Below are positions 35,303 to 43,621 of a stretch of DNA of 64,000 nucleotides, one piece after another. Position 1 is the first letter of the stretch. The number at the start of each line of letters is the position of its first letter. The position numbers and the translations under genes are program-made. The DNA is from Micromonospora kangleipakensis (lineage in GTDB: Bacteria > Actinomycetota > Actinomycetes > Mycobacteriales > Micromonosporaceae), in NCBI RefSeq assembly GCF_004217615.1, contig NZ_SHLD01000001.1, positions 2,976,001 to 3,040,000 of the forward strand, written 5' to 3'. A model generated the notes under the pieces. That model had not been told where the DNA came from. It did not search any database and saw only the letters and a list, made by a program, of their open reading frames with translations.

Positions 35303-36520
35303 GTGATTGGCGTGCGGGGTAGCGGGAGCCACGAGCGGCTGCCTCGTATCGAGGCGGTCACAGACGCCACGCTGTCCCAGCTTGACGTCAACGACCTTCT
35401 CGAAGAGCTCCTCGACCGTGTCCGAGAGGTGCTGCGGGTTGACACTGCCGCCATCCTGCTGCTGGACGTGCACGCCCAGCAGTTGGTGGCCACTGCGGCG
35501 AAGGGGCTGAAGGAAGAGGTCCGGCAAGGCTCTCGGATCCCCGTCGGCCGCGGCTTCGCCGGCCGGATCGCTCGGGAGAAGCAGCCCGTCGTACTGAATA
35601 ACGTCACTGCCGCCGACGACCCGATCCTGTTCGACAGGGGGGCCCGCTCGCTATTGGGTGTGCCAATGTTCGCTGGCGGCGAGGTGATTGGCGTACTGCA
35701 TGTCGGCTGCCTGCGGCCGCACCGATTCACCGGCGAAGACGTGCAACTGCTGCAACTCGCCGCCGACCGGGCCAGCCTTGCCAGCCGAAACCGGGCCAGC
35801 AGCATCGACCGTACTGCCGCCCTCGCACTGCAACGCAGCCTGCTACCCACCCACCTACCCGACGCGCCCGGTGTGGACATGGCCGCCCGCTACGTGCCCG
35901 GCCACGACGCCGGCGTCGGCGGCGACTGGTACGACGTGTTCACCCTCCCCTCCGGCTGGCTGGGCGTCGTCATCGGCGATGTGTCCGGACACGGACTGAG
36001 CTCGGCAGTTGTGATGGGACGCCTCCGCAGTGCGCTGCGCGCCTACGCCCTGGTCTGCGACGACCCGGCCGACGCGCTGACGCTGCTTGATCGTAAGATC
36101 CACCATTTCGAGACCGGGAACCTCGCCACGGTCCTTTACGCCATGATCTCCCCGGACCGTGCCACCATCCAGATTTCTCTCGCCGGCCACCTGCAACCCA
36201 TTCTGGCCACACCAGGACACCCGGCCGACACGCTGAACATTCCAGTTGATCTTCCATTAGGTATAGGCCCGCATCAACCGGCCCGCCAGCACACCGAGGT
36301 CGCGTTCCCTTCCGGGGCGGTACTGATCTGCTATACCGACGGGCTCGTCGAACGCCGTGGCGAAATCATTGACGTTGGCATCGAACGGCTCTGCTCAGCC
36401 GTCGAGCCAGGTCCCGCCGAAACGGTCTGCGCCCGCCTCATGGCCACACTCGCCGCCGAACAGGCCACCGACGACATCGCCCTACTCGCCATCCACGCAA
36501 CCAGCAAATGGCACCCTTAG
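35303..36520 (+). CDS. GAF-domain SpoIIE/PP2C-type serine phosphatase (RsbU-like)
   Basis: 405 residues. A GAF sensor (about residues 15-165: RIPVGRGFAGRIAREKQPVV, GARSLLGVPMFAGGEVIGVL) is joined to a PPM/SpoIIE phosphatase: LQRSLLPTHLPDAPGVDMAA, GVGGDWYDVFTLPSG, IGDVSGHGLSSAVVMGRLRS, ICYTDGLVERRG and TDDIALLAIH, with metal Asp residues retained. It dephosphorylates anti-sigma-factor antagonists in partner-switching stress signalling. The next two genes (STAS-like and MEDS/HATPase) would be its partners but both are damaged. Confidence 0.9.
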   Translation: MIGVRGSGSHERLPRIEAVTDATLSQLDVNDLLEELLDRVREVLRVDTAAILLLDVHAQQLVATAAKGLKEEVRQGSRIPVGRGFAGRIAREKQPVVLNNVTAADDPILFDRGARSLLGVPMFAGGEVIGVLHVGCLRPHRFTGEDVQLLQLAADRASLASRNRASSIDRTAALALQRSLLPTHLPDAPGVDMAARYVPGHDAGVGGDWYDVFTLPSGWLGVVIGDVSGHGLSSAVVMGRLRSALRAYALVCDDPADALTLLDRKIHHFETGNLATVLYAMISPDRATIQISLAGHLQPILATPGHPADTLNIPVDLPLGIGPHQPARQHTEVAFPSGAVLICYTDGLVERRGEIIDVGIERLCSAVEPGPAETVCARLMATLAAEQATDDIALLAIHATSKWHP

Positions 36521-36522
36521 GT

Positions 36523-36805
36523 CGGGCGCTGGCGCCGATGGCTCGATTTGTGCACCGCGGCCTACGCGGGCGACAGCGGCTCTTGTCCTTCGACTCTTCA
36601 CTGGTCCCGGTTGCGTTGCTGGCTCCGGCTGGCGGATGGTCGGCAACATGGCGTGGCGCTTGAGGGCCCGCCCGGCGTGCAGCCTGCCGAACTGCCGATG
36701 CGGGACCTGCTCGCCCGGGCCGCAGCGGCAGCCCCGGACGGGTTCACTCTGACCGGCTGTTCCAAGGCGGTCGCCCGTACACTGCACCTGACCGGTGCCA
36801 ATTAG
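36523..36805 (+). pseudogene. Degraded STAS-like/anti-sigma antagonist gene
   Basis: Two frames appear to join: FVHRGLRGRQRLLSFDSSLV with PVALLAPAGG, then after a shift HGVALEGPPGVQPAELPMRD, LLARAAAAAPDGFTLTGCSK and AVARTLHLTGAN. The end resembles the last helix of STAS-domain antagonists (VxxxLxLTGLD). Placed between the phosphatase and the MEDS/HATPase gene, where an antagonist would be expected. Tentative. Confidence 0.35.
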
Positions 36806-36870
36806 GTCCCCGGACTGACCCTGCTGTGGCCCGACGAGGCGGCTGGACCACGCACCTCGGAGGCCGCCGC

Positions 36871-36909
36871 ATGATCATCTCCGCCGCCGCCAGGACGGAT
36901 GGTTTGTTC
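36871..36909 (+). pseudogene. 5' stub of the IS-interrupted MEDS anti-sigma gene
   Basis: CGGAGG lies 7 nt before ATG 36871; the frame reads MIISAAARTDG and then enters the target repeat TTTGTTC. The rest of the gene resumes at 38359 on the far side of the element. In this stub's frame the downstream part is out of register by one base. Confidence 0.5.
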
Positions 36910-38358
36910 GGAGCAATCGTCAAGACTTGTGGATGAGAAATCTTTGATCAGGCTGCGGCAGTGATGGTGGTGGGTTCCTGATCTGTCCGTTCGACGAGGT
37001 GGCCGCGTTCGAAGCGGGCGCCGGCGCGGACGAGGGCGACAAGGTGTGGTGCGTTGACCGCCCGCCACCGGGCCTGGGCGGCCTCGATGAGTTTGAACGC
37101 CATGGCCAGACCGGCGGCCTTCGATCCAGGGCCCTTGGTGACCTTCGTGCGGTGCCGCACGGTCGCGAACGTCGACTCGATCGGGTTCGTGGTGCGCAGG
37201 TGCACCCAGTGCTCGGCGGGGTAGTCGTAGAACGCGAGGAGCTCGTCGAGGTCGTCGGTGACCTTGGCGACGGCCTTGGCGAACTTGGCGCCGTAGGCGA
37301 GCTTGAACGCGGCGACGGCGCGGCGGGCGTGGTCGCGGTCCTCGGCGTTCCAGACCTCGGCGAGGGCCTTCTTCGCGCCGGGATGCGCGGACTTCGGCAG
37401 CGCCGCGAGGACGTTGCCGATCTTGTGGAACCAGCAGCGCTGCTCACGGGTTTCGGGCAACACCTCACGTAACGCCGACCAGAAGCCGAGCGCGCCGTCG
37501 CCGACGGCCAGGACCGGGGCGCGCATCCCGCGGCGTTTGCAGTCGCGGAGCAGGTCCGCCCAGGAGCCGGACGACTCGCGGTAGCCCTCGGCCAGGGCGA
37601 TGAGTTCCTTGGTGCCGTCGACGCGGACGCCGATCATGACGAGCAGGCACAGTTTCTCCTCGTCGAGGCGCACGTTGAGGTGCACCCCGTCCGCCCACAG
37701 GTAGACATAGTCCACACCCGAGAGGTCGCGGTCGGCGAACTGGCGGGCCTCGTCCTGCCACTTCACCGTCAGCCGGGTGATCACCGCCGCGGACAGTCCC
37801 GAGCCGGTGCCGAGGAAGTTCTCCAGCGCGGGGGCGAAATCCTGCGACGACAGGCCATGCAGGTAGAGCAGCGGTAACACCTCGGTGATCTTCGGCGACT
37901 TACGGCACCACGCCGGCAGGATCGCCGACGAGTACCGCTGACGCTCGCCGGCATCGTCGACGCGTTTGTCGTTGACCCGCGGCGCGGCGACCTCCACCGC
38001 CCCGGCCGCGGTCAGGACCTTCCGCGGCTGGGCGTGACCGTTACGCACGACCAACCGCCGCCCGGCATCGTCGACGTCGCCGGTGTGCGCCGCGATATAC
38101 GAAGCGACCTCGGCTTCGAGGGCAGCGGCGAGCATCCTGCGGGCACCGTCCCGCACGATCTCGTCGATCAACGACCCACCCGTCCCGGCCGGGACCGATC
38201 CGGTCGCTGGCGTGGGGTCATCAGGGTTGACTACCGTGAGCACGGGCGTACCTTCCCGACCCGCGCTGGCAGGCGCGGGCCTTGCTGGAAACCTTCATCG
38301 GCTATCCCCGGGAAGGTACGCCCCTCCCAAGGTCATCCACAGGTTTCAAGCATTGCTC
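36910..38358. mobile_element. IS256-family insertion sequence
   Basis: About 1.45 kb. Left terminal repeat 36911-36936 begins GAGCAAT and ends CTTGTGGATGA; right terminal repeat 38333-38358 is its inverted partner (20 of 26 positions match). The 7-mer TTTGTTC flanks both ends (36903-36909 and 38359-38365) as a target duplication. One transposase gene inside. Intact direct repeats argue for a fairly recent insertion. Confidence 0.88.
36948..38243 (-). CDS. IS256-family transposase
   Basis: 431 residues from a GTG at 38243. DDE transposase of the Mutator-like group: LYLHGLSSQDFAPALENFLG, VYLWADGVHLNVRLDEEKLC (first Asp), LAVGDGALGFWSALREVLPE (second Asp), REQRCWFHKIGNVLAALPKS (the CxxH motif) and RTTNPIESTFATVRHRTKVT (Glu). 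Full length and uninterrupted, so it is probably active. Confidence 0.95.
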   Translation of the reverse strand: MLTVVNPDDPTPATGSVPAGTGGSLIDEIVRDGARRMLAAALEAEVASYIAAHTGDVDDAGRRLVVRNGHAQPRKVLTAAGAVEVAAPRVNDKRVDDAGERQRYSSAILPAWCRKSPKITEVLPLLYLHGLSSQDFAPALENFLGTGSGLSAAVITRLTVKWQDEARQFADRDLSGVDYVYLWADGVHLNVRLDEEKLCLLVMIGVRVDGTKELIALAEGYRESSGSWADLLRDCKRRGMRAPVLAVGDGALGFWSALREVLPETREQRCWFHKIGNVLAALPKSAHPGAKKALAEVWNAEDRDHARRAVAAFKLAYGAKFAKAVAKVTDDLDELLAFYDYPAEHWVHLRTTNPIESTFATVRHRTKVTKGPGSKAAGLAMAFKLIEAAQARWRAVNAPHLVALVRAGARFERGHLVERTDQEPTTITAAA

Positions 38359-39267
38359 TTTGTTCACCCCGCCCTCTTCTACGCCGACCGCGAGGAGTAC
38401 CTGGCCGGCACGGTGCCGTTCATCCAAGCCGGCCTCGACGCCGATGAGCCGGTCATGGTCGCCGTACCAGGGGACAACCTCGACCACATCCGCACCGCGC
38501 TTGGCATCGACGCGGACAGGATCCAGCTGCACGACATGAGCGTGACCGGGCGAAACCCCGGGCGAATCATTCCGGGCGTCCTGCTCGCCTTCGCCGCCGC
38601 CCACCTCGGAAAGCGGGTACGCATCATCGGCGAACCCATCTGGGCCGGCCGTACCGCTACTGAATACCCCGCTTGCGCCCAGCACGAGGCCCTGATCAAC
38701 GCGGCGTTCGCTGGCCGGCGCGCCACCATCCTCTGTCCCTACGACACCAGTCGTCTGGACCGGAGCTGGCTCGACGACGCCTACCGCACCCATCCGATCC
38801 TCCAGACGGGCAGCGCGGTATGGGAGAGCCCGCATTACGCCGACCCGGTCGTGGTGGCCGCCGGGTTCAACCTGCCGCTGGAGGACCCGCCTGCCCAGGC
38901 GACCACCATCACCATCGACTTACATGCCCTCCCGGCCATCCGCCGGGTCGTGACCGCCGAGGCCATCGCGGCCGGCCTGCCCCCGGACCGAGTCTCCGAC
39001 CTGACCCTGGCGGTCAACGAACTCGCTGCGAACACGGTCAAACACACCGCCGCCGGCGGTACCCTTGCGCTCTGGACCGACCGCACCCGCCTGATCTGCC
39101 AGCTCACCGACACCGGGCACATCACGAATCCGCTCGCCGGCCGGATCCCCGTGCCACCGCAGCAGCCCGGCAGCCGAGGACTCGTCCTGGTTAACCAACT
39201 ATGCGATCTCGTGCGCGTCCACACCAGGCCCGGTGCCACCACGATCCGCCTTCACATGCACCGCTAA
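38359..39267 (+). pseudogene. MEDS-domain / HATPase_c anti-sigma-factor-type regulator, 5' disrupted by IS256
   Basis: About 302 residues remain. MEDS sensory domain (FVHPALFYADREEYLAGTVP, FIQAGLDADEPVMVAVPG, GEPIWAGRTATEYPACAQHE, ILCPYDTSRL) then an RsbW-like ATPase (LTLAVNELAANTVKHTAAGG, LALWTDRTRLICQLTDTGHI, GSRGLVLVNQLCDLV). The first ~12 codons lie on the other side of the IS. The frame is open upstream through the IS end to 38083, so a hybrid protein starting in the element is conceivable. Would bind a sigma factor or STAS antagonist. Confidence 0.8.
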
Positions 39268-39317
39268 CGCTCGTCCGGGCGGTGCGGTCACCCACGCCCG
39301 GGATCGTTTTGACCCAG

Positions 39318-39471
39318 CGGTGACCCGGTCGCCGGCCCAGCCGCGTACCCCGGCGCCGACCGCCGTGACGACGCCCGGTTACTCGTGGCCGAGGACCTGT
39401 GGCGGGGGATGTCGGGATCGAGTCCCTGTCAACCGTGCCAGTCGCTGCGGCACAGCCCGGTCGCCTCGACG
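39318..39471 (-). pseudogene. Decayed fragment of a zinc alcohol dehydrogenase gene
   Basis: This stretch is nearly identical in long blocks to 43259-43416 inside the dehydrogenase at 42441-43508 (for example GGCGCCGACCGCCGTGACG and AACCGTGCCAGTCGCTGCGG). The minus strand still reads HDPDIPPP, VVTAVGAGV and GDRVTA, interrupted by a stop and small indels. Remnant of a duplicated or related gene, separated from the intact copy by the IS607 element. Confidence 0.8.
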
Positions 39472-39625
39472 CGTTTCACACCGACGTTGTCAGACCCCTG
39501 TGCGCTCTAATGGTCAGGTGCTGCTCGGCTGGCGGGGGCTATCTGCCACTACGCCGATTACCGTTACTGACCTACTTGGCGGCGCGGTGAGGCGGGGGAG
39601 CCCACCGAAGCCGGAACATGGACGG

Positions 39626-39883
39626 ATGCAGACGGCGCGCGTGGTTGGGTGGCTCGGCCTGGCCGCACACCTGGCCCTGGCAATCTGGTATGCGGCGAGC
39701 GGGCTGGTCGTTCCGGCCTGGGCGGTCGCGGGGCTCCTGTTGGTCTGGCTGGTGCTCCTGGCGGTGGCGATCCGGCTTCTGCGTCAGCGGCCGGCGCTCG
39801 TGCCGTTGGTGCCGCTGTCGGCGGGGCTGATCTGGCTGGCGGTCGTTTCGGCCGGTGACGTCTGGCTCGGTTGGACTGCGTGA
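39626..39883 (+). CDS. Small membrane protein (85 aa)
   Basis: From the ATG at 39626: QTARVVGWLGLAAHLALAIW, WAVAGLLLVWLVLLAVAIRL and VPLVPLSAGLIWLAVVSAGD form three hydrophobic helices separated by short turns; the end is VWLGWTA. No known family that I can name; the length and clean hydrophobic pattern support a real gene. Confidence 0.55.
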   Translation: MQTARVVGWLGLAAHLALAIWYAASGLVVPAWAVAGLLLVWLVLLAVAIRLLRQRPALVPLVPLSAGLIWLAVVSAGDVWLGWTA

Positions 39884-39900
39884 GGGGCCGGGACGTGGCT

Positions 39901-40414
39901 CTAGTCGCTGAGACGGATGGTCACCAGCTTGCCGTTGAGGTCCGCCTCGGAGTAGAGCGCACCGTCCCGGTCGGAGACTTGGAGGTAATAGTGTTCATGC
40001 CCGGTCGGTACCTCGGCGACGGCGAACCGGTACCGGCACGTCCCGTCCATGAGAGCCCGTCCGTCGGCGGAGTTTCGACCACCGGCGAAGACGACGACCG
40101 GTGCGCCATCGTGGATGTTGGCGTAGTCACCTGTGCCGACGCAGCCTCCGCGCCCGTCGCGTCTGAACGACTCGCCGTCGCTGTCGGCGATCACCACCGC
40201 TCCGGACACCACAAAGCTCGGGGCTGGCCGACCACTGATCTGTGCCGGCGGCAGGTTGCCCGCCGCCGGTAACGGCGGCGGTGGTGCCAGTACCGAACGT
40301 GAGCGGCACAGCGGCTGCGGCGGCCCAGGGCCACACTGGCGTCGGCGCACCAGGGCCGTACGGCGAGGCTGTATGTGTCGTTCCAATCATCGGGGTAGTG
40401 AGCAGTTCACTCAT
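39901..40414 (-). pseudogene. Membrane-anchored hypothetical protein, frameshifted
   Basis: The ATG at 40414 opens a frame with a Pro-rich start and one hydrophobic segment (PVWPWAAAAAVPLTFGTGTT). Near 40245-40260 the frame must shift to continue as ISGRPAPSFVVSGAVVIADS, GGCVGTGDYANIHDGAPVVV, CRYRFAVAEVPTGHEHYYLQ and VTIRLSD. The second part matches a common actinobacterial extracytoplasmic domain of unknown function (beta-rich, paired Cys, ending in a xxLSLG-like strand). Confidence 0.6.
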
Positions 40415-40458
40415 CTGTGGGCAGGCGTACCGAATCTGTGGGTATTAGTGTCGGTCTG

Positions 40459-41034
40459 GTGAAGCTTGCCGAGTGGGCGCGTCGCAGCGGGGTGCACCCG
40501 CAGACCGCGTACCGATGGTTCCGCGAGGGGACCATGCCGGTGCCCGCTCGGCGTCTTCCGTCTGGCACGATCATGGTGGATGTGGCCGGTGGTGACATCC
40601 AGGGCCGGGTGGTCGTCTACGCCCGGGTGTCGTCGGTCGACCAGGGAGCCGATCTGGATCGGCAGGTAGCCTGTGTGACCGCATGGGCGACCGGGCAGAA
40701 CATGGTCGTCTTCCGCGTGGTGACCGAGGTCGGGTCCGTGCTGAACGGCGGACGCGAGAGGTTCGTCGGGCTGCTGCGCGACCCGAAGGTGACCACGATC
40801 GTGGTCGAGCACCGGGACCGGTTCGCCCGGTTCGGTGGCGAGTACGTCGAGGCGGCGCTAGCTGCGCAGGGACGTCGGCTGCTGGTGGTCGACCCGGCCG
40901 GGGTGGACGACGACCTGGTGCGGGACGTGACGGAGATCCTGACCAGCCTGTGTGCGCGGCTGTACGGCCGCCGCGGCGCAGCGGGCCGGGCCAGCCGCGC
41001 GGTGGCCGCCGCCACCGCCGGGGACCTTTCGTGA
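40459..41034 (+). CDS. tnpA: IS607-family serine recombinase TnpA
   Basis: 191 residues from the GTG at 40459. A MerR-like HTH (VKLAEWARRSGVHPQTAYRW) at the N-terminus is typical of IS607. The catalytic domain reads RVVVYARVSSVDQGADLDRQ (nucleophile Ser in YARVSS), VVEHRDRFARFGGEYVEAAL, then ILTSLCARLYGRRGA, the C-terminal coiled helix. Length and layout match intact enzymes. Confidence 0.92.
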   Translation: MKLAEWARRSGVHPQTAYRWFREGTMPVPARRLPSGTIMVDVAGGDIQGRVVVYARVSSVDQGADLDRQVACVTAWATGQNMVVFRVVTEVGSVLNGGRERFVGLLRDPKVTTIVVEHRDRFARFGGEYVEAALAAQGRRLLVVDPAGVDDDLVRDVTEILTSLCARLYGRRGAAGRASRAVAAATAGDLS

Positions 41035-42458
41035 AACGGTACGAGTCGCCTGCCGGCTGGACCGTTCAGGCGTACAAGTTCGCCCTCGACCCCAGCGACG
41101 CGCAGGTGGCCGGTCTGCGCCGCAACACCGGCGCGGCACGGTTCGTATACCACCACATGCTGCGGCGGGTCAGCGCGGTCAAGGCGCAACGCGCCGCCGA
41201 GGCCAGCTACGGGGTGGCCGAGGCGGACCTGACCCCGTGGCAGGGCTGGTCGCTACCGGACCTACGCCGCACCTGGAACGAAATCAAGACGTGGGTGGCG
41301 CCGTGGTGGGCGGAATGCTCCAAAGAGGCGTTCAACACTGGCCTGGCCAACCTGTCGGCGGCGCTGGGCAACTGGCACGCCTCACGTACCGGCGCCCGCA
41401 AGGGCCGCCGGATGGGCTGGCCCCGGACCAAGAGGAAGCACGGCCGCAGGTCGGCCCGGTTCACCACCGGCGCGATCCGGGTCGACCCCGGCTACCGGCA
41501 CGTGGTGTTGCCACGGCTGGGCCGCATCCGCACCCACGAGTCCACCCGTAAGCTGGCCCGGCGGGTGAAGGCTGGCACCGCGACGATCCTGTCCGTAACC
41601 GTCACCGAGACCGCCGCCAGGTGGTTCTGCTCGTTCCAGGTCGCGGTCAAACGCGCCGTGGGCCGTGCGGCGCACACGCCGAAAGCCGGTCGGATCGTCG
41701 GCGTGGACACCGGCATCAAGCACCTGGCGGTGCTGTCCACCGGCGAGCTGGTGCCCAACCCGGCACCGTTCAAGGCGGCGTTGAAGAAACTCGGCAAGGC
41801 CCAACGCCGGGCCGCCCGCCGAATCGGCCCGTACGACCCGGCCAGCCGGCGTAAGCGGACCGCGTCCAATCGGTGGCAGCGGGCGCAGGACACCGTGGCC
41901 CGGTTGCACACCACCGTCGCCGCTGTCCGCGCCGACTCGTGGCACCAACTCACCACCCGGCTGGCGCAACAGTTCACCACGGTCGTGGTCGAGGACCTGC
42001 ACGTGGCCGGGATGGTCCGCAACCGTAAGCTGGCCAGGGCTCTGATCGACGCCGCCCCGGCGACCCTACGCCGGCACCTTGGCTACAAGACCGGTTGGTA
42101 CGGCAGCGTGTTGCACGTCGCCGACCGGTGGTACCCCAGCTCCAAAACCTGTTCAGGCTGTCAAACGGTGAAACCCAAGCTGTCGCTGGCCGAACGCACC
42201 TTCAACTGCACCACGTGCGGACTGTCCCTGCACCGGGACGTCAACGCCGCACGTAATCTTGCCGGCCTAGTTCGGCACGTCGACCTGGAGTTGCTGGGCG
42301 ACGCAAAAACAGGACGTGGAGCCCACGTAAGACCCGTAAGACCTGCACCCGCAGGCGGGGCAGCGGGCCGTGAAGCGTCAAGACCGGTTCATCCGGTCAA
42401 CGCCGCCCGGCAACGGACGGCTGCCAATCGTGAGTCACGTTTACTCACTGAAAGGTAA
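41031..42458 (+). CDS. tnpB: TnpB RNA-guided endonuclease (IS607-associated)
   Basis: 475 residues; the GTG overlaps the tnpA stop. N-terminal helical RNA-binding region, then split RuvC: GVDTGIKHLAVLSTG (Asp), FTTVVVEDLHVAGMVRN (Glu), zinc ribbon CSGCQTVKPKLSLAERTFNC with TTCG, and LHRDVNAARN (last Asp). All catalytic residues are kept. TnpB is the ancestor-type of Cas12 and uses an RNA from its own 3' end as a guide. The last ~60 residues after the zinc ribbon are low-complexity, as expected where the RNA is encoded. Confidence 0.93.
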   Translation: MKRYESPAGWTVQAYKFALDPSDAQVAGLRRNTGAARFVYHHMLRRVSAVKAQRAAEASYGVAEADLTPWQGWSLPDLRRTWNEIKTWVAPWWAECSKEAFNTGLANLSAALGNWHASRTGARKGRRMGWPRTKRKHGRRSARFTTGAIRVDPGYRHVVLPRLGRIRTHESTRKLARRVKAGTATILSVTVTETAARWFCSFQVAVKRAVGRAAHTPKAGRIVGVDTGIKHLAVLSTGELVPNPAPFKAALKKLGKAQRRAARRIGPYDPASRRKRTASNRWQRAQDTVARLHTTVAAVRADSWHQLTTRLAQQFTTVVVEDLHVAGMVRNRKLARALIDAAPATLRRHLGYKTGWYGSVLHVADRWYPSSKTCSGCQTVKPKLSLAERTFNCTTCGLSLHRDVNAARNLAGLVRHVDLELLGDAKTGRGAHVRPVRPAPAGGAAGREASRPVHPVNAARQRTAANRESRLLTER

Positions 42459-42462
42459 CGGG
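42270..42462 (+). ncRNA. Candidate omegaRNA (reRNA) for TnpB
   Basis: Placed by analogy with known TnpB systems, where the guide RNA covers the 3' end of tnpB and the right end. The stretch ends with GTGAGT (42430-42435) pairing with ACTCAC (42443-42448), then GAAAGGTAACGG. The guide would be the flanking DNA just past 42462, i.e. the end of the dehydrogenase gene. 5' limit unknown. Confidence 0.45.
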
Positions 42463-43508
42463 TGGATGAGACACATCCCGCCGCCGCCGGGAGCGGGCCG
42501 GTCCATCGCGGCCAACGCGTCGGGCACCTCGTCGAGGCCGATGGTGCGGGTGACCAGCTCGGCGGGGCGCAGTACGCCGGCGGTGACCAGCCGGAGCAGC
42601 TCCGGATAGGCGTGCGCGGCCATGCCGTGACTGCCCCGCAGCTCCAGCTCGAACGCGATCACCAGCTCCATCGGCAGGGCCGGGCGGCCCTGGGCGGCGG
42701 GGAGGAGCCCGACCTGCACGTGCCGTCCGCGTCGCCGCAGGCTTTCGATCGAGGCGGTGCAGGTGGCGTGGCTGCCCAGCGCGTCGAGCGAGAGGTGGGC
42801 GCCGCCGCCGGTCGCCTCCCGTACGGCCGCGGCCACCGCGCCGGGGCCGGTGAGGGTGCTGCCGTCCAGGCAGACCGTGGCCCCGGAGCTCCTGGCCAGC
42901 TCGAGCGCGCCGGGGGCGATGTCGACCGCCACCACCTGCGCGCCGCACGCCGCCGCGATCATCACCGCGGAGAGCCCCACGCCGCCGCAGCCGTGCACCG
43001 CCACCCACTCGCCCGCGGCGACCCGCCCCTGGCTGACGACGGCCCGGAACGCCGTGGCGAAGCGGCAGCCGAGCGCCGCCGCGGCCGGGTAGTCCAGCTC
43101 GTCGGGGAGCCGGACCAGGTTGACGTCGGCGTTCTGCACTGCCACGTACTCGGCGAACGAGCCCCAGTGGGTGAAGCCGGGCTGCGTCTGCCGCTCGCAG
43201 ACCTGCTGGTCCCCGGCGAGGCAGGCCGGGCACTGCCCACACGCGCAGACGAAGGGCGCGGTGACCCGGTCGCCGGGCCGCCAGCCGTGCACGCCGGCGC
43301 CGACCGCCGTGACGACGCCGGCGAACTCGTGGCCGGGGACGTGTGGCGGGCGGATGTCGGGATCGTGTCCCTGCCAACCGTGCCAGTCGCTGCGGCACAA
43401 CCCGGTCGCTTCGACGTGGATGACCGCGCCGCCGGACGGCGGCACCGGGTCCGGGACGTTGCGGACCTCGGGTCGGGCACCGAACTCGTCGAAGATCACC
43501 GCACGCAT
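42441..43508 (-). CDS. Zinc-dependent alcohol dehydrogenase, 3' end altered by IS607
   Basis: 355 residues from the ATG at 43508 (43517 also possible). Catalytic zinc ligands in GLCRSDWHGW and PGHEFAGVV; structural zinc loop CACGQCPACLAGDQQVC; Rossmann loop VHGCGGVGLSAVMIAAACGA. MDR superfamily NAD(P)-dependent alcohol oxidation. The last residues (PLPFSE) are encoded by the IS607 right end, replacing the natural tail, so the protein may be functional with a new C-terminus. Confidence 0.85.
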   Translation of the reverse strand: MRAVIFDEFGARPEVRNVPDPVPPSGGAVIHVEATGLCRSDWHGWQGHDPDIRPPHVPGHEFAGVVTAVGAGVHGWRPGDRVTAPFVCACGQCPACLAGDQQVCERQTQPGFTHWGSFAEYVAVQNADVNLVRLPDELDYPAAAALGCRFATAFRAVVSQGRVAAGEWVAVHGCGGVGLSAVMIAAACGAQVVAVDIAPGALELARSSGATVCLDGSTLTGPGAVAAAVREATGGGAHLSLDALGSHATCTASIESLRRRGRHVQVGLLPAAQGRPALPMELVIAFELELRGSHGMAAHAYPELLRLVTAGVLRPAELVTRTIGLDEVPDALAAMDRPAPGGGGMCLIHPLPFSE

Positions 43509-43621
43509 GCGCCGCATCCTCACATGCCACGGACCGGCCGGCGCGCTCCACCCCCGTCGGACTTGCGGCACCCGCCGTCGAGAGCCGGGCGCGACGAGGG
43601 CCATCGGGGCCGTCCGGCCAG

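Larger units (their letters stand above)
40415..42462. mobile_element. IS607-type element (TnpA serine recombinase + TnpB)
   Basis: Contains overlapping tnpA and tnpB. IS607 elements have no terminal inverted repeats or target duplications, so ends are approximate: left end between 40415 and 40458 (the 9-mer ATCTGTGGG occurs twice there), right end just after the 42430-42448 hairpin. The right end cuts into the last codons of the alcohol dehydrogenase. Confidence 0.75.

Noticed and set aside
40415..42462. CRISPR-Cas12 locus, suggested by the RuvC nuclease
   Set aside because: The protein has TnpB size and layout, sits behind an IS607 serine recombinase, and no repeat-spacer array exists in the window.
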